Shown here: one piece after another, positions 12,087 to 22,275 of the stretch
Layout: the number at the start of each line of letters is the position of its first letter
Numbering within the stretch: position 1 is the first letter of the stretch
Origin: Ampelomyces quisqualis
Lineage: Eukaryota > Ascomycota > Dothideomycetes > Pleosporales > Phaeosphaeriaceae
Assembly: GCA_018398575.1 (NCBI GenBank)
Contig: JAGTXZ010000008.1
Location: 372,001-436,000 of the forward strand
Direction of reading: 5' to 3'
DNA length: 64,000 nucleotides
Program-made: the position numbers and the translations under genes
The notes under the pieces: generated by a model
What the model saw: only the letters and a program-made list of their open reading frames with translations
Told to the model about the DNA's origin: nothing
The model's database searches: none

Positions 12087-13883
12087 TCATGCCTTGTGCC
12101 CTTGATGTTCAGAGCAAATTCTGTGAACACACCATCTCTCCCACCATTTCCTGCATCTGAAGTTAGTGCAAAGAATATGGGTAAACAAAGGACCATACCG
12201 TTGAGAGTTCGTGACTAATATCCCGTCGTCGCCCAACGCTTCTGCGCTGTCCATATAACCGCCGTTGCAACAGGGTGTAGAGACAGGGGTGTCTAGATAT
12301 GGCAGCGGCAAGTGTAGAGATCCGCCTTGCTCTGGCTCATCTGTGCCAGCGTCCGACTCTACATCTGAATCGGGCATGGAGCCGTTGCTACCGTTGGCGA
12401 GATCGTCCGCATGATAATTGTATCCGTCGTCCTCATCTGGCATTTCCCAGTCGTTATCCTCGTCACTGCTGTCGCTCCCAACTAGAGATTCATCAGGGAT
12501 TTCTGCTCCAAGAATCCGTGACTCGTCGTAGTGTCTCTCATAATCTATGCGGCGTAAACTGACCCAATTTAGTTGCTTCATGTCTTCCCGAAGAACAGCA
12601 AGCACGTCCTTCCATCGGCTCCCGTCCTTGAGAAGGACATCCCTTAGCCTTAGTCCACGTAAGGTCTCCTGATGTCTACGAGCCAGGTCTATTATCTCCT
12701 TAGCCTCAAGCCTCCAAGCCTGGATGCCAAAAGACGCTACATAAGTTAGTGTAAGAAGTAATGTGAATGGTTTTATGCTCACAAAGCTTGTCCCATTTAA
12801 GACCATGGAATATTTCATCCAGTCTTAGAGTCAGGGGCCGATTTATCGGGAATCCGACGTGTAATGCCTCCAAGCCCGTTGCGGATTCAAACACATATTT
12901 GGAGAGGGCGCCGAGCTCTCGCATGCGTATGTCTAGGTCTGTAGGGTCGTCAAAGTGTAGTTCGAGGCAGGTGAGCCTTTCTGCTAGGAGACTCAAAGTC
13001 GTTGGCGGATTACTCGCGGCTCCCAACACACTCGGGGGAAGCATAGGTGACGAGAATCGCGTGCATGGTGAACTGGCTGTTATGAGTGCACTACCCATTG
13101 TCTTGGTACAGTGGAGGCATGCTTTGGGTGTCAGTGTGGTCTACTATCTCTTCGGTGTGCGGTGCGCGCCGGGGAGCTCACCTGGAGGCCATTTCAACTC
13201 AACCAGCTGGTTAAATTCTGCGTGGCCCCGAATGTAAGAATCTTCCTCATCCTGGACTCTAAGGAGCTGTACGTGTTGCAGCGATGTGAATGCCGTTATA
13301 GCCAGTGTCAGTACGCGGGCATCCTCCTGAGTCTCGACGATGTCCTTTTGCTCGTTTACTTTCTGAACAAAGTGTTTGACATCAAGACCGAGACTGTTTG
13401 GTAGGGTTGGGAGCAGATCCTGAACTCTCTCTCGTCCTGTGGCGTTTGTCAGTGCGTTGCCATGCTAAGGAGCGCGGTGGATAGAACCTTCAACATAAAA
13501 GAAGGGTACCATATAGCTGAGCTTCTTCACTCTCTGAGCAAGATGGGGTTTATTTGCGACTCTTTCCAGCCGCTTAAAACTTCTTTTTGAGAATCGCACC
13601 GTGAGTCGCGCAAACTGATGAATGGCACCAAGATCTAAGGCGAGTTTTAGTTGTCTAGTAGTTCTGAAGTGAGAAGAAGTGTGCACGCACCCGAGAACCT
13701 TTTGCAGGTCAATCTCAAGCTCTCAATGTTCTCTGCTTGATCTGGTTCTGGCGGTGAATATAATTTGAACGACTCCTGTGAGAGATAGGCCCGGCGATCG
13801 AGACTGATCAGCTTTTCTGGTTCAGAGGCAACATGTTCAAGAATGATTCGCAGAAGCTCGTCGGCGAGGTCGAGGATGCCCAT
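12087..13883 (-). CDS. F-box domain protein, probable SCF substrate adaptor
   Basis: Six minus-strand exons (13883-13691, 13634-13488, 13436-13182, 13121-12783, 12736-12199, 12156-12087) give 513 residues; all five introns are 42-60 bases and in phase. The N-terminus MGILDLADELLRIILEHV followed by LRLTCKRFS is an F-box, which would bind Skp1 in an SCF ubiquitin ligase. The spliced second exon reads DLGAIHQFARLTVRFSKRSFKRL, a block common in pleosporalean F-box proteins. The central part may form irregular leucine-rich repeats. Near the C-terminus lies an acidic stretch of about 60 residues rich in Asp, Glu and Ser, and the tail is unusually rich in Trp and Cys. The substrate is unknown. Confidence 0.78.
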
Positions 13884-14803
13884 CGCCGTGACACGAAGTG
13901 CATATGGCGGATCGTAAGGCGATAGCGACGGCGATGCTCTACGGGCTTATAAGCGGAGAGCGGCCAGAGCGCAAGCAAACTGTCCAAGGTGCTGCAGGTA
14001 GACAGGCTAGCAACTGACTGTCCAATGGCACGGGCCTGTCTAGACTGCTACCAGCTTAGCAAGTCACATGATCATTTGTGTATGCAGTGTACCCCTAAAG
14101 AACGGGAACACTGGCTCCTCCCGACGACGATTCGGTGATGCGCGACGTCAGAGGGCTAGCCTGCGGCGCCATGATTCGAGGTTGCGCTCGCACGTCTCCA
14201 CAGGCTTGATCATGTTCGAATCAGAGTCTGGTGGTCTTGCATGCAGGTGCTGTGTTGGCAACGCATTGGAGGGAGCGCTTGCGGACGCCAATCGGCCGCT
14301 CGAACAGCGCCATCCGGGCTCTACCATTGCCGTGCCCTTGGAACTGCTTTATGTACTAGCGCGTGGTGACGACAACGGGCTGGGCGTGTGCCATGATGTG
14401 TCTCGTGCAATGGTACATGGACATGGTATGATTGTGGCTGCGACGCGAGGTTTGCTGCCGGACGGAATGGAACGAGGAGGAGGATGCGCCGGCAGACCGA
14501 TTAAGCGACTTGCAGCGACCGCCCTGTAGGTTTTCCCTTCCAACAGCCCCGGCTGCGTCGTGTCGATGGATGATGGCTTAGCGAACCCAATCTCATGCAC
14601 ATCTGCGCTGTTGTGTGGCTCATGAATGCACAGTGTCGTGGTCCGTCGTACAAAAACGCATCTCGAGCCGATTTGGGCATGTACATACCCGCTCTTTGAC
14701 GGGGACGGGTAATGACTTGTCGCCGATAACCGTCATTTCAACCACATCACTTGGGCAATGGACGCGGCTCAGCCGAAAATTTACTGTGCCATGCACATGG
14801 GGC
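13884..14803. other. Intergenic gap, about 0.9 kb
   Basis: This lies upstream of the F-box gene and downstream of the PPAT gene. Overlapping open frames on both strands at 14068-14600 have no recognisable motif and look like chance frames in GC-rich DNA. Nothing else is seen. Confidence 0.45.
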
Positions 14804-16009
14804 TCAGGCTTTTGCTCTTGGCCTCAACCGCTCCCCGCGCCTTCGACGTATCTCTGTGCTACTGAGCTTGCTCTGAAACGAGTCGTCTATGCTTTGCTCT
14901 TCGCTGGCATCAAGGACATCCACTTCGAACACGTCGAGCGGTGCCCACCCTTGTTCTTTGCGTTTATCGTTCACTGCTGCGCCGCCGCCTCTCGTCTCGA
15001 GCGATAAAGCAAGAGCAGTAATGTTCTTGTCGGTGATGGTAGGCCCAAACGGATCCCAGATCTCGACGTATTTGATCGTCAGTCCGAATGGATAGCTCAC
15101 ATGGACGGCGTGGCCATTTGGTCCTGGCTCGTTGAACTCTTGCACGTGCACCCGTGCATCGTCGGATGAGCCAAAGTAGACGATTGACGACAAAAACCCG
15201 TGCGTGGCTTCCTGCCGACGCTTCCAGCTCTCGAGGTGCTCTGCATACTTTTTGTTCTTCAGCAACGCGTCACCCGTGATTCCGACGGTCAGCGTGCTGG
15301 GTGTTTGCTCGGACGGCTGCCTCCTTCCCAGTACGAAGGCAAACATGGTGAGCAGCAGCTTGTGGCCGATATGGAGGTGATCAAATGTGCCGCCGACAGC
15401 GACGGAGGGATGATTGACGGAGTTTTCGGCAGTTGCCGTGTCGGGCACCGATGTCCCGACCGGCACAATCCCTCCGCGCACGCGGGAAACGTTTCTTGGG
15501 CTTCCAGACAAGGAAAGAAAGCTCTGCAGAAAGCGTTCGCCCTCTTCGCTTTCGACCGCGTATATCGAGTCCCAGGGTCTTGGAGCTCGAGACAGGGTGT
15601 GCAGTTCGATGGCTGGGCCTTGCAGTTCCAGCTCAGGTGTGGAGCCGGCGGGGGAGTGGCTTAGTTGACCGTTTCTCGGGTATGCAACAAGGAGCACACG
15701 CGCATCGACGCCTTCTGCATCTTCCGTGGCACTGGCTTCCGTGGTCGCGGCGATGCAGATGAGTTTGTAGAGGCCTGCTACCAGTTGCTGGGTGGTGGCA
15801 TAGAGCGTGCGTCTTGGCGCGTGCAGCTTGCCGTAGAGGGCGGGGACGGGCAGGGCTATGTCGAGCACGGGTGGTTTGGTCGACGACCGCGACAGTTTCG
15901 TCAGCACGGTGAAGAGAGGCGCGTGGTAAGCCGCCTTGAGGGAAGCATACGACGCGGGAGTGGGGGCGGGGGGCAGCAGCAAGAGGGCGCGTTTGGCGGG
16001 CGAAGGCAT
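14804..16009 (-). CDS. Phosphopantetheine adenylyltransferase (CoA biosynthesis)
   Basis: An uninterrupted minus-strand frame of 401 residues. It carries the nucleotidyltransferase motif VGGTFDHLHIGHKLLL at about residues 206-221, the GxFDxxHxGH class that binds ATP, and a C-terminal LSSTEIRRRRGERL matching the SSTxIR motif. Enzymes of this family transfer AMP to 4'-phosphopantetheine to make dephospho-CoA; the yeast counterpart is Cab4. About 200 residues precede the catalytic domain, as in other fungal Cab4-like proteins, and there is no fused dephospho-CoA kinase. The start chosen is the ATG at MPSPAKRALL, because the frame opens upstream only with a non-ATG codon. It diverges from the WD40 gene across 118 bases. 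Confidence 0.9.
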   Translation of the reverse strand: MPSPAKRALLLLPPAPTPASYASLKAAYHAPLFTVLTKLSRSSTKPPVLDIALPVPALYGKLHAPRRTLYATTQQLVAGLYKLICIAATTEASATEDAEGVDARVLLVAYPRNGQLSHSPAGSTPELELQGPAIELHTLSRAPRPWDSIYAVESEEGERFLQSFLSLSGSPRNVSRVRGGIVPVGTSVPDTATAENSVNHPSVAVGGTFDHLHIGHKLLLTMFAFVLGRRQPSEQTPSTLTVGITGDALLKNKKYAEHLESWKRRQEATHGFLSSIVYFGSSDDARVHVQEFNEPGPNGHAVHVSYPFGLTIKYVEIWDPFGPTITDKNITALALSLETRGGGAAVNDKRKEQGWAPLDVFEVDVLDASEEQSIDDSFQSKLSSTEIRRRRGERLRPRAKA

Positions 16010-16127
16010 GGCGGAGGCTCTGCTGTGCAGCTGTGGTAGCACTCAGACGGTCGTCGAGCTACTCGGTACAATAACTACATGTGACATGGGATAGGGCAAG
16101 CGGGTGCCGAGATATAGCCGGACATGT
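16010..16127. promoter_or_regulatory. Short bidirectional promoter between PPAT and WD40 genes
   Basis: Only 118 bases separate the two divergent start codons, so promoters and both 5' leaders must overlap. An out-of-frame ATG at 16124 overlaps the chosen WD40 start (16128) at its end. No clear TATA element was identified. Confidence 0.55.
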
Positions 16128-18218
16128 ATGTACTACGGATACGGCGTATACGGAGCAGACTATGCAGCGAGCAGGCTGGCAACAGACGGCGGCCGCAACG
16201 CCATGCCCTTCGGCCAGCACCAGCACCAGCACCACCAGCAGCATGCGCACCACACCCCGGCGGCCGGCATCTACCAGGCCGCGGCGGCGTTGGGCAGCAT
16301 AGGCGCGCCCATGGGCCACCTGCGCGCCGCAACCTCAGGCCAGACCAGCGCTGGCACCGACGCCTTCCAGCCGACAGCCAACGCGCAGTCGCCGCCCATG
16401 CCCATCGCAACCCCCTCCGCCGCCCCGAACATGCACAACCCCCTTCCCAACGCCCTGCAGCCCGCAGCAGGTGCCGCCCACCAGCGACCCGCGGAGCCCA
16501 CGCAGCCCCAGCCCCAGCCCCAGCCCCAGATACCGAGCAATGCCCAGCAGTACACGCTCCCTACCCGCTCCAACACCCTCCACCAGCCCGCCCACGCCCA
16601 CGCCCACGCCCACGGCTACTCGCGCTCGAGCCCCGCGGGCATGGGCCCCGAGCACAAGTACATTCCCTTCTCCCACACGCCCACCACCCCCGCCCAGAAA
16701 CACCATGCCGCCGCCCCCGCCGGCGCTGCCTCCCACTCCCCGCTGGGGCTCGCCGACATCCGACCGCGCGCAGACTCGAACATGGACCGCGAAGCCGCCA
16801 CCGGCCACGGGCACGCCTTGGTCGGCGAGCAGGCCAAGGTAGCCTCGAACAGCAACTACCTGGCCCCCTGGAGCATCTACGCCTACGACTGGTGCAAATG
16901 GACCGTGCCCGGCGGCAACAGCGCGGGGAAGATGGCCGTCGGCAGCTATCTCGAGGACAACCACAACTTTGTACGTCGCCCCGCCCCGCCATGGCGGCCT
17001 GTGCTAACAGCGCCCAGATCCGCATCCTAGACACCCACATTGTTCCCCAGGACGCCGCAGGCCCCGGCGCCGCCCCCTATGGCATCGAATACAGCGCCGT
17101 CGCTGAAGCCACATGCTCCTTCCCCGTGACCCGTATCCTCTGGGAGCCGCCCTCGAGCCAGAAGCAGTCGACGGATCTCCTGGCAACATCGGGCGACCAT
17201 TTGCGATTGTGGTCGCTGCCCCAGAATCCCGCCAACACCATGAGCAACACCATCACACGCTCCTCGTCAGTAAACACCCGAGAAGCTCAATTACCCAAGC
17301 TCACGCCTCTCGCGCTTCTTTCCAACTCCAAAACACCCGAGCACACTGCGCCCCTCACTTCCCTCGATTGGAACACCTTGTCTCCGAAACTCATCATTAC
17401 CTCCAGCATAGATACGACATGCACCATATGGGACATACCATCGCTCACTGCCAAGACGCAACTCATTGCACACGACAAGGAAGTCTTTGATGTGCGCTTC
17501 TGCGCAGGGAGCGTGGACGTCTTTGTGAGCTGTGGTGCTGATGGCAGCGTGCGCATGTTCGATCTGCGAAGTCTGGAGCACAGCACCATCATATACGAGC
17601 CTTCCGACAAGAATGGGGATCGCGACAAAGGTTAGTCCTTGTTAACCACTCTCCCTCACTTGTTTCTGACGCCCGATAGGCTCGCCAACAAGTGGCCGCA
17701 TGTCCCCAACCAAAGCTCAGCAGACGATGCCCAATGCCCCTCCTCTTCTCCGCCTCGCCGCATCACCACACGACTCGCATCTCCTCGCTACATTTGCTGC
17801 CGACTCTGACGTCATCCGGATCCTCGATGTCCGACAGCCCGGGCAAGCTCTCCTTGAGCTACGGGGCCACTCTGCTTCAGTAAACAGCATAGAATGGAAC
17901 CCTTCGCGAAGAGGCATGTTAGCCTCTGGGGGGGACGATTCACTCGTCCTGGTGTGGGATCTGCTTCACGCCAATAATGGCGCAGCCATCAGTGCAGAAC
18001 ATGCTGCCCCACCACCTCCACCTCCAAGTGCACACCCTCCAAATGGTGGAGCGGGTACGCAGAATGCACCCGTTGGTCAAAAGGGGCCATATGCAAGCTG
18101 GAGGTGTGACTATGAAGTTGGTAATATCAGCTGGGCACCACAGAGCGCACTCACGGGGCAAGGCGGCGAGTGGGTTGGCGTTGCAGGTGGACGAGGCATA
18201 TGGGGCGTGAAGCTGTGA
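16128..18218 (+). CDS. WD40-repeat protein of the DCAF7/WDR68 (AN11) family
   Basis: Exons 16128-16970, 17018-17630 and 17680-18218 give 664 residues. The first 220 or so residues are a low-complexity leader rich in His, Gln, Pro and Ala, including alternating PQ and HA runs. Then comes the family hallmark YLAPWSIYAYDWCKW, followed by GSYLEDNHNF spliced to IRILDTHIV, EATCSFPVTRILWEPP and LLATSGDHLRLWSLP. Further WD repeats include CTIWDIPS, SVRMFDLRSLEHSTIIYE and LVLVWDLLHA. DCAF7/AN11 proteins are scaffolds for DYRK-type kinases and, in plants, for transcription-factor complexes; the fungal role is less defined. The loop inserted before the last repeat is Pro/Gly-rich. Both splice joins are in phase. 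Confidence 0.92.
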
Positions 18219-18913
18219 AAAAGCGAATGACACGATATTCCCGCATCGCAAATGTATGTCTCACCCTCGCCATGTGATATCGGACCTTGTCGAACGATGA
18301 GCGGCTGCGCATGAGTGATGTAGGTCTCGGGATGCTGTCTAGTAAAGAGCGAGGGGCAGCAAAGAAAGTACTCCGTGGTCGAGCTTTGTCAGGTGCACGA
18401 GCAAGCAAGATATCTAAGCTTTCTTCAGCAAATTCCTTGAACATGCAACAACGAACATTGCGAGAAGAGGTTGTTGCTTCGAGACTGAAATTCCATGCCG
18501 GTAAAGTGATGCCGAAGCAGCGGCAGGCGAAATCTTGGTTGAGACACAGGAAGAATCTCCCCCCAGACTTTGCTTATTTCACAATATTGTCCATGTCTTG
18601 TGCGAAGGAACATGAAGCCAGAGTTGAAGCCACGTCTTTGACGATACATGGCGATCAAGGTCACGTGACACATTTCGACACGGCCCAATATCTTCCGAAA
18701 CGTACATCAGATATTTGATCAAGTATAACCGTGTACTGCCATCTCTTTCGAACGCCTTCTAAGGTATAGGCCCTCTACAAATGAATCACAAGATTCTCAT
18801 CCTGCCGGTAAACACCCCCATCGCTTCAACACGCAACAGTACAACACGCAACAGTACAACATCGACACTGAAACGCATATACAGCAAACTCAATTCCTCT
18901 TCCCCTTCAGCAT
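18219..18913. other. Intergenic gap between convergent genes
   Basis: One plus-strand frame at 18287-18718 is open for 143 codons but shows no motif and was not accepted as a gene. A 15-base unit containing ACACGCAACAGTACA is repeated in tandem at about 18830-18860. Confidence 0.45.
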
Positions 18914-20063
18914 CTAGTACTTCCTCTTTCTCGCCACCACCACCGCCGGAACCTTGGTCGGCAGGCCATGCAACTCAGTAACAGTGAAATGCTGTCCAAC
19001 CGACATAGCCCGCTCCGGCTCCGTCCCATTCGTCGTCCCATTCACCGTCCCATTCACCGTCCTATCCACCGTCCCATTCGGCAGCAACACCCCCTCCCCA
19101 ACAACCGGCTGCATCGCCCCCGCCGTCCCCGCCACACTCCCCACCTCCAACATATTCACCGCGCCCAGCCTATTCTGAATAAACCGCGCATTGAACTTGA
19201 CCACCGCCTTGATGGCATTGTAATCCCCAACAGAAACATCCAGCGGCTCCCGCACAACCATAAACCTTACCCCCTCGGCGCACGGCGGCGTCGTCAACGA
19301 CCCCGTGTACTGCAGTATTTCGGATGAAGAGAGCGCTGCCTCTACCGACCCGAAGTCGATGCCTCGGGGGATACTCGTGCGGCTGCCGGGGGAGGCGATG
19401 GCGGCGATGGAGCTGCTGAGCGAGTGGATTATCGACGAGGAGGCGCCTGCCGTGACTTGGAACATGAGTGCTATGACGGCGAGTTGGGTCGGGTCGGCTG
19501 GACGGGGTTTGCGTTAGAAAATGGCTAGTGGGGTCCGGGGGGGGGGGGGGGCTCGGCAAAGAGAAAGAGCAACTTACTGACGCCCTGGTGGACCATGTGG
19601 ATTTCGAGAGGGTGGTATTCGCCGTTGAGGTGGTGTTCTGAGGGGGTGTGCATGTGGAACTGGACGAGTTGGAAGTCTGAGCCTGCGACTGTCGTGGTGC
19701 CGTTGACGATGATTTCGATTGTCGTGCCGAGGTTTTCGAACTCGACTTGTTGCGGGGGGATGTGGAGGGTGGGTTTTTCCGTCATGACGGTGACGGAGTC
19801 GTCTGCGTGTTGTGTTGGTAGACTTGTTCATGAAATATAGTCACTGACATACCAATGTTAATGGGGGATTGGTTTGCACCGGATCTGCATGCCTCGTTTT
19901 CAGCGGCAAGAGTTGCCCAGTTGAAGGGACCGTTTAGAGGCCCGTAGCCGAATGTCTTGACTTCAACATCACCCTCTGTGTTCTCGGACCTCTTGAACAT
20001 GGAAAGACCGTGAAGGCATGTTGCTGATGCCGTGCTGGCAAAAAGGAAGCCTGAGAATAGCAT
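18914..20063 (-). CDS. Secreted alpha-type carbonic anhydrase
   Basis: Minus-strand exons 20063-19853, 19802-19578 and 19497-18914 give 339 residues. MLFSGFLFASTASATCLHG is a signal peptide. The catalytic fold is marked by FGYGPLNGPFNW, NQSPINI, QFHMHTPSEHHLNGEYHPLEIHMVHQ and YTGSLTTPPCAEGV. The two histidines of FHMH and the one of EIH are the expected zinc ligands. The enzyme hydrates CO2 to bicarbonate outside the cell or at the wall. The C-terminal part adds a tail with four NGT sequons in quick succession, so heavy N-glycosylation is likely. The second intron (80 bases) contains an uninterrupted run of 15 C on the sense strand. The start was chosen to place the signal peptide first. Confidence 0.93.
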
Positions 20064-22275
20064 CTTGTGTGACGAGTAGTCGAACACTATGGGGAGGATA
20101 GAGCTATTTCTACTTTTGGAAGAGTGTAAAGAGCGGGAAATTACTCAGGTAGAAGCACACTAATGGTAGATGTAAATGAATGCCAACAATGCCAACGATC
20201 AACGCTCGGCAAAATAGAACGAGAGGCTCGGCGATGTAAAAGACACAGAAACAACAGGATCGACTTGGAAAAAGAGTGAGCAAAAACTGCGGCTCAGCCG
20301 GAAAATCAAATAAAAGGAAGCTTAGAATGGAAAACGAAGCGACTAGATAAAGCGAATGCGGAAGACGCAAGAGGCTGAATTCTACAATGCTCAGTCTTTG
20401 GCCATGGCTGGAAATATACCAAGCATATAACATCAGCTTGGAGACGTATCTACATGCTCTACCTGACGCCCGATGGCTAACGAAACACCAACAAGGAGTA
20501 TTCACTCCGTGTCTGCAGAGCCAAGATGCCCTGGCGGTGGCCAAGTCATACACTCCCCAAGACAAACGCCACCGCCTTGTACGCGAAAAAGTCTTGTCCG
20601 GGTCGACATTCGAGGACAGCTAGCGACACAGCCAAGATGTCTTGTTGCCAAGAAAGAATGGCTGTCGGCTTCTTCAAGAACCGCCTAGAGCACTTGGGCA
20701 GGGATGAAGACTTATGTAACAGTTGCTTGGGGGGCCCTGTCGATGGGCTCGGGGTCGCGTACGGGAACACTTAGACCCTACATATGGAAGGTTGGAGGCT
20801 GGCGTGGGGGCAGTGTCTTATGAGAACGAGCTGGACATAGATGCGATTCTGCTGTGCCATGAGCTGAATGCGTAGGTTGCAAGCACCTTTTGATCCTGTA
20901 CACTGCTGAATCCAGCTTCCGATGTTCAGATGATTGATAATACCGACGCCTCGCCGCAGAGACTAGGAATGAATGTGAAGTCCTCGCCCACGGGAGAATA
21001 CGCTGTCCATCTTTTGCTTGTTGCGATTCGGCACTTTCTTGAAACGCATTTGCTCAAGCTCACACACCACCCCTGGGCGCACACACGACACCTCTCGTGC
21101 CCCCTTCAGGAAGCTGTCTGCGACGCACAACTTGATAGTCCTGACAGGGTAAGGCATCCTTTAGCAGGCAACGAACCGCTGTCAAGCCAGAAAAGGATTG
21201 TCTTGGCCCATACATCATGGGCGAGCTAAGGTCCATCCAACGCCTCCCGCTCGCCTACATACCAAGCCTCAAACAGGTCGACACCCTGTCACTCCTAGAA
21301 ATCAGCCCACTTCGAAACGTGGGGAATTAGCGAGAGCGAGAAAGGGCGAGAACGCGCATCTTCAGGCAGTAAAGCCACGGCGTCTGGCATGTGTTCGTCG
21401 AGACGCATACAGTTGCTAATTGTAGATTTCCTGGTTGTCACGGAGAATCATCTGCTTGCAGGCGGGTTGAACGAAGCCAAGATGCTGAGAATTCCGGACC
21501 AAGGCATGAATGTGTGTCGAAACCCAAGGCCGGAGCAGAGCCACAGCACGTAAGCGTCGCACGGCATGCGCGCGGCGTGAGCTTGAACAGCGCCTCGCAG
21601 AAGACCCGGGCGCTGTAGTGCAGGAATGTGAGAAACGGCGCACATGGAGACCAAGATTCGCTAATCATTATTGGGTGTCTTTTGGTTGTCGTCGGGAAGA
21701 CACGTGCTTGAGCCGTGCAGTGCCGATCACAGTTCACCCACTCGCCATCTGGCAGCTGTCAAGATCTCTTTGGGGGCCTCGAAGCGCCGATGCAAGTTTC
21801 AGTCGCCGCACATGACGAGTTGACCCACGTGTTGCTAGCCTCCATTCGCCATGCTCACTAAATTTAGTGCAACGGTCTTGGGTAGTTCTAGCGAGACCTG
21901 TACCTAATACATACCACCCCGACGGGTCTCACTGTCGACGACTTCATGTCCCATGTTTGTTGCTCCATGAGCTTGTTTCTCTTGGAGTCGAATGTTTTGT
22001 CGTACGATGTGCCAAGATGGACAATTCCAGTCTCCCCGCCTTTGACACCGTGATACGCTTGGCCTCTTGATCCTTCCGCGTCCCCATCCTGTTCTAACGA
22101 GCCGTGAAAGGGTAAACCAAGCACTTCGGCATACCTGCCAACATGTACTAGTAGTCGAGCTACGGGAGAATATGACTATCGTGAGAGATCGGAGATCTGT
22201 TGCTGAGCAAGACGTTGCATGGGAATGCTGCTTGTCGTTTTTGAAATATTGTACATCGTCTTTCGTCAGTCATGT
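20064..22275. other. Gene-free stretch of 2.2 kb
   Basis: This stretch lies between the carbonic anhydrase start and the CSC1 stop. Several frames of 60-150 codons occur on both strands, but none has motifs or a convincing splice chain. The composition is similar to genic DNA, with no RIP signature. I see no RNA gene. Confidence 0.45.

Noticed and set aside
14068..14600. Open frames on both strands between the F-box and PPAT genes
   Set aside because: They overlap each other, have no motif, and show the codon composition of chance frames in GC-rich DNA.
18287..18718. 143-codon plus-strand frame after the WD40 gene
   Set aside because: No domain, signal or splice partner. It probably lies within 3' untranslated or intergenic DNA.
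20064..22275. Possible unannotated multi-exon gene or RNA gene in the 2.2 kb gap
   Set aside because: No frame shows family similarity or a phase-consistent splice chain, and no tRNA-like A and B box pair was recognised by eye.
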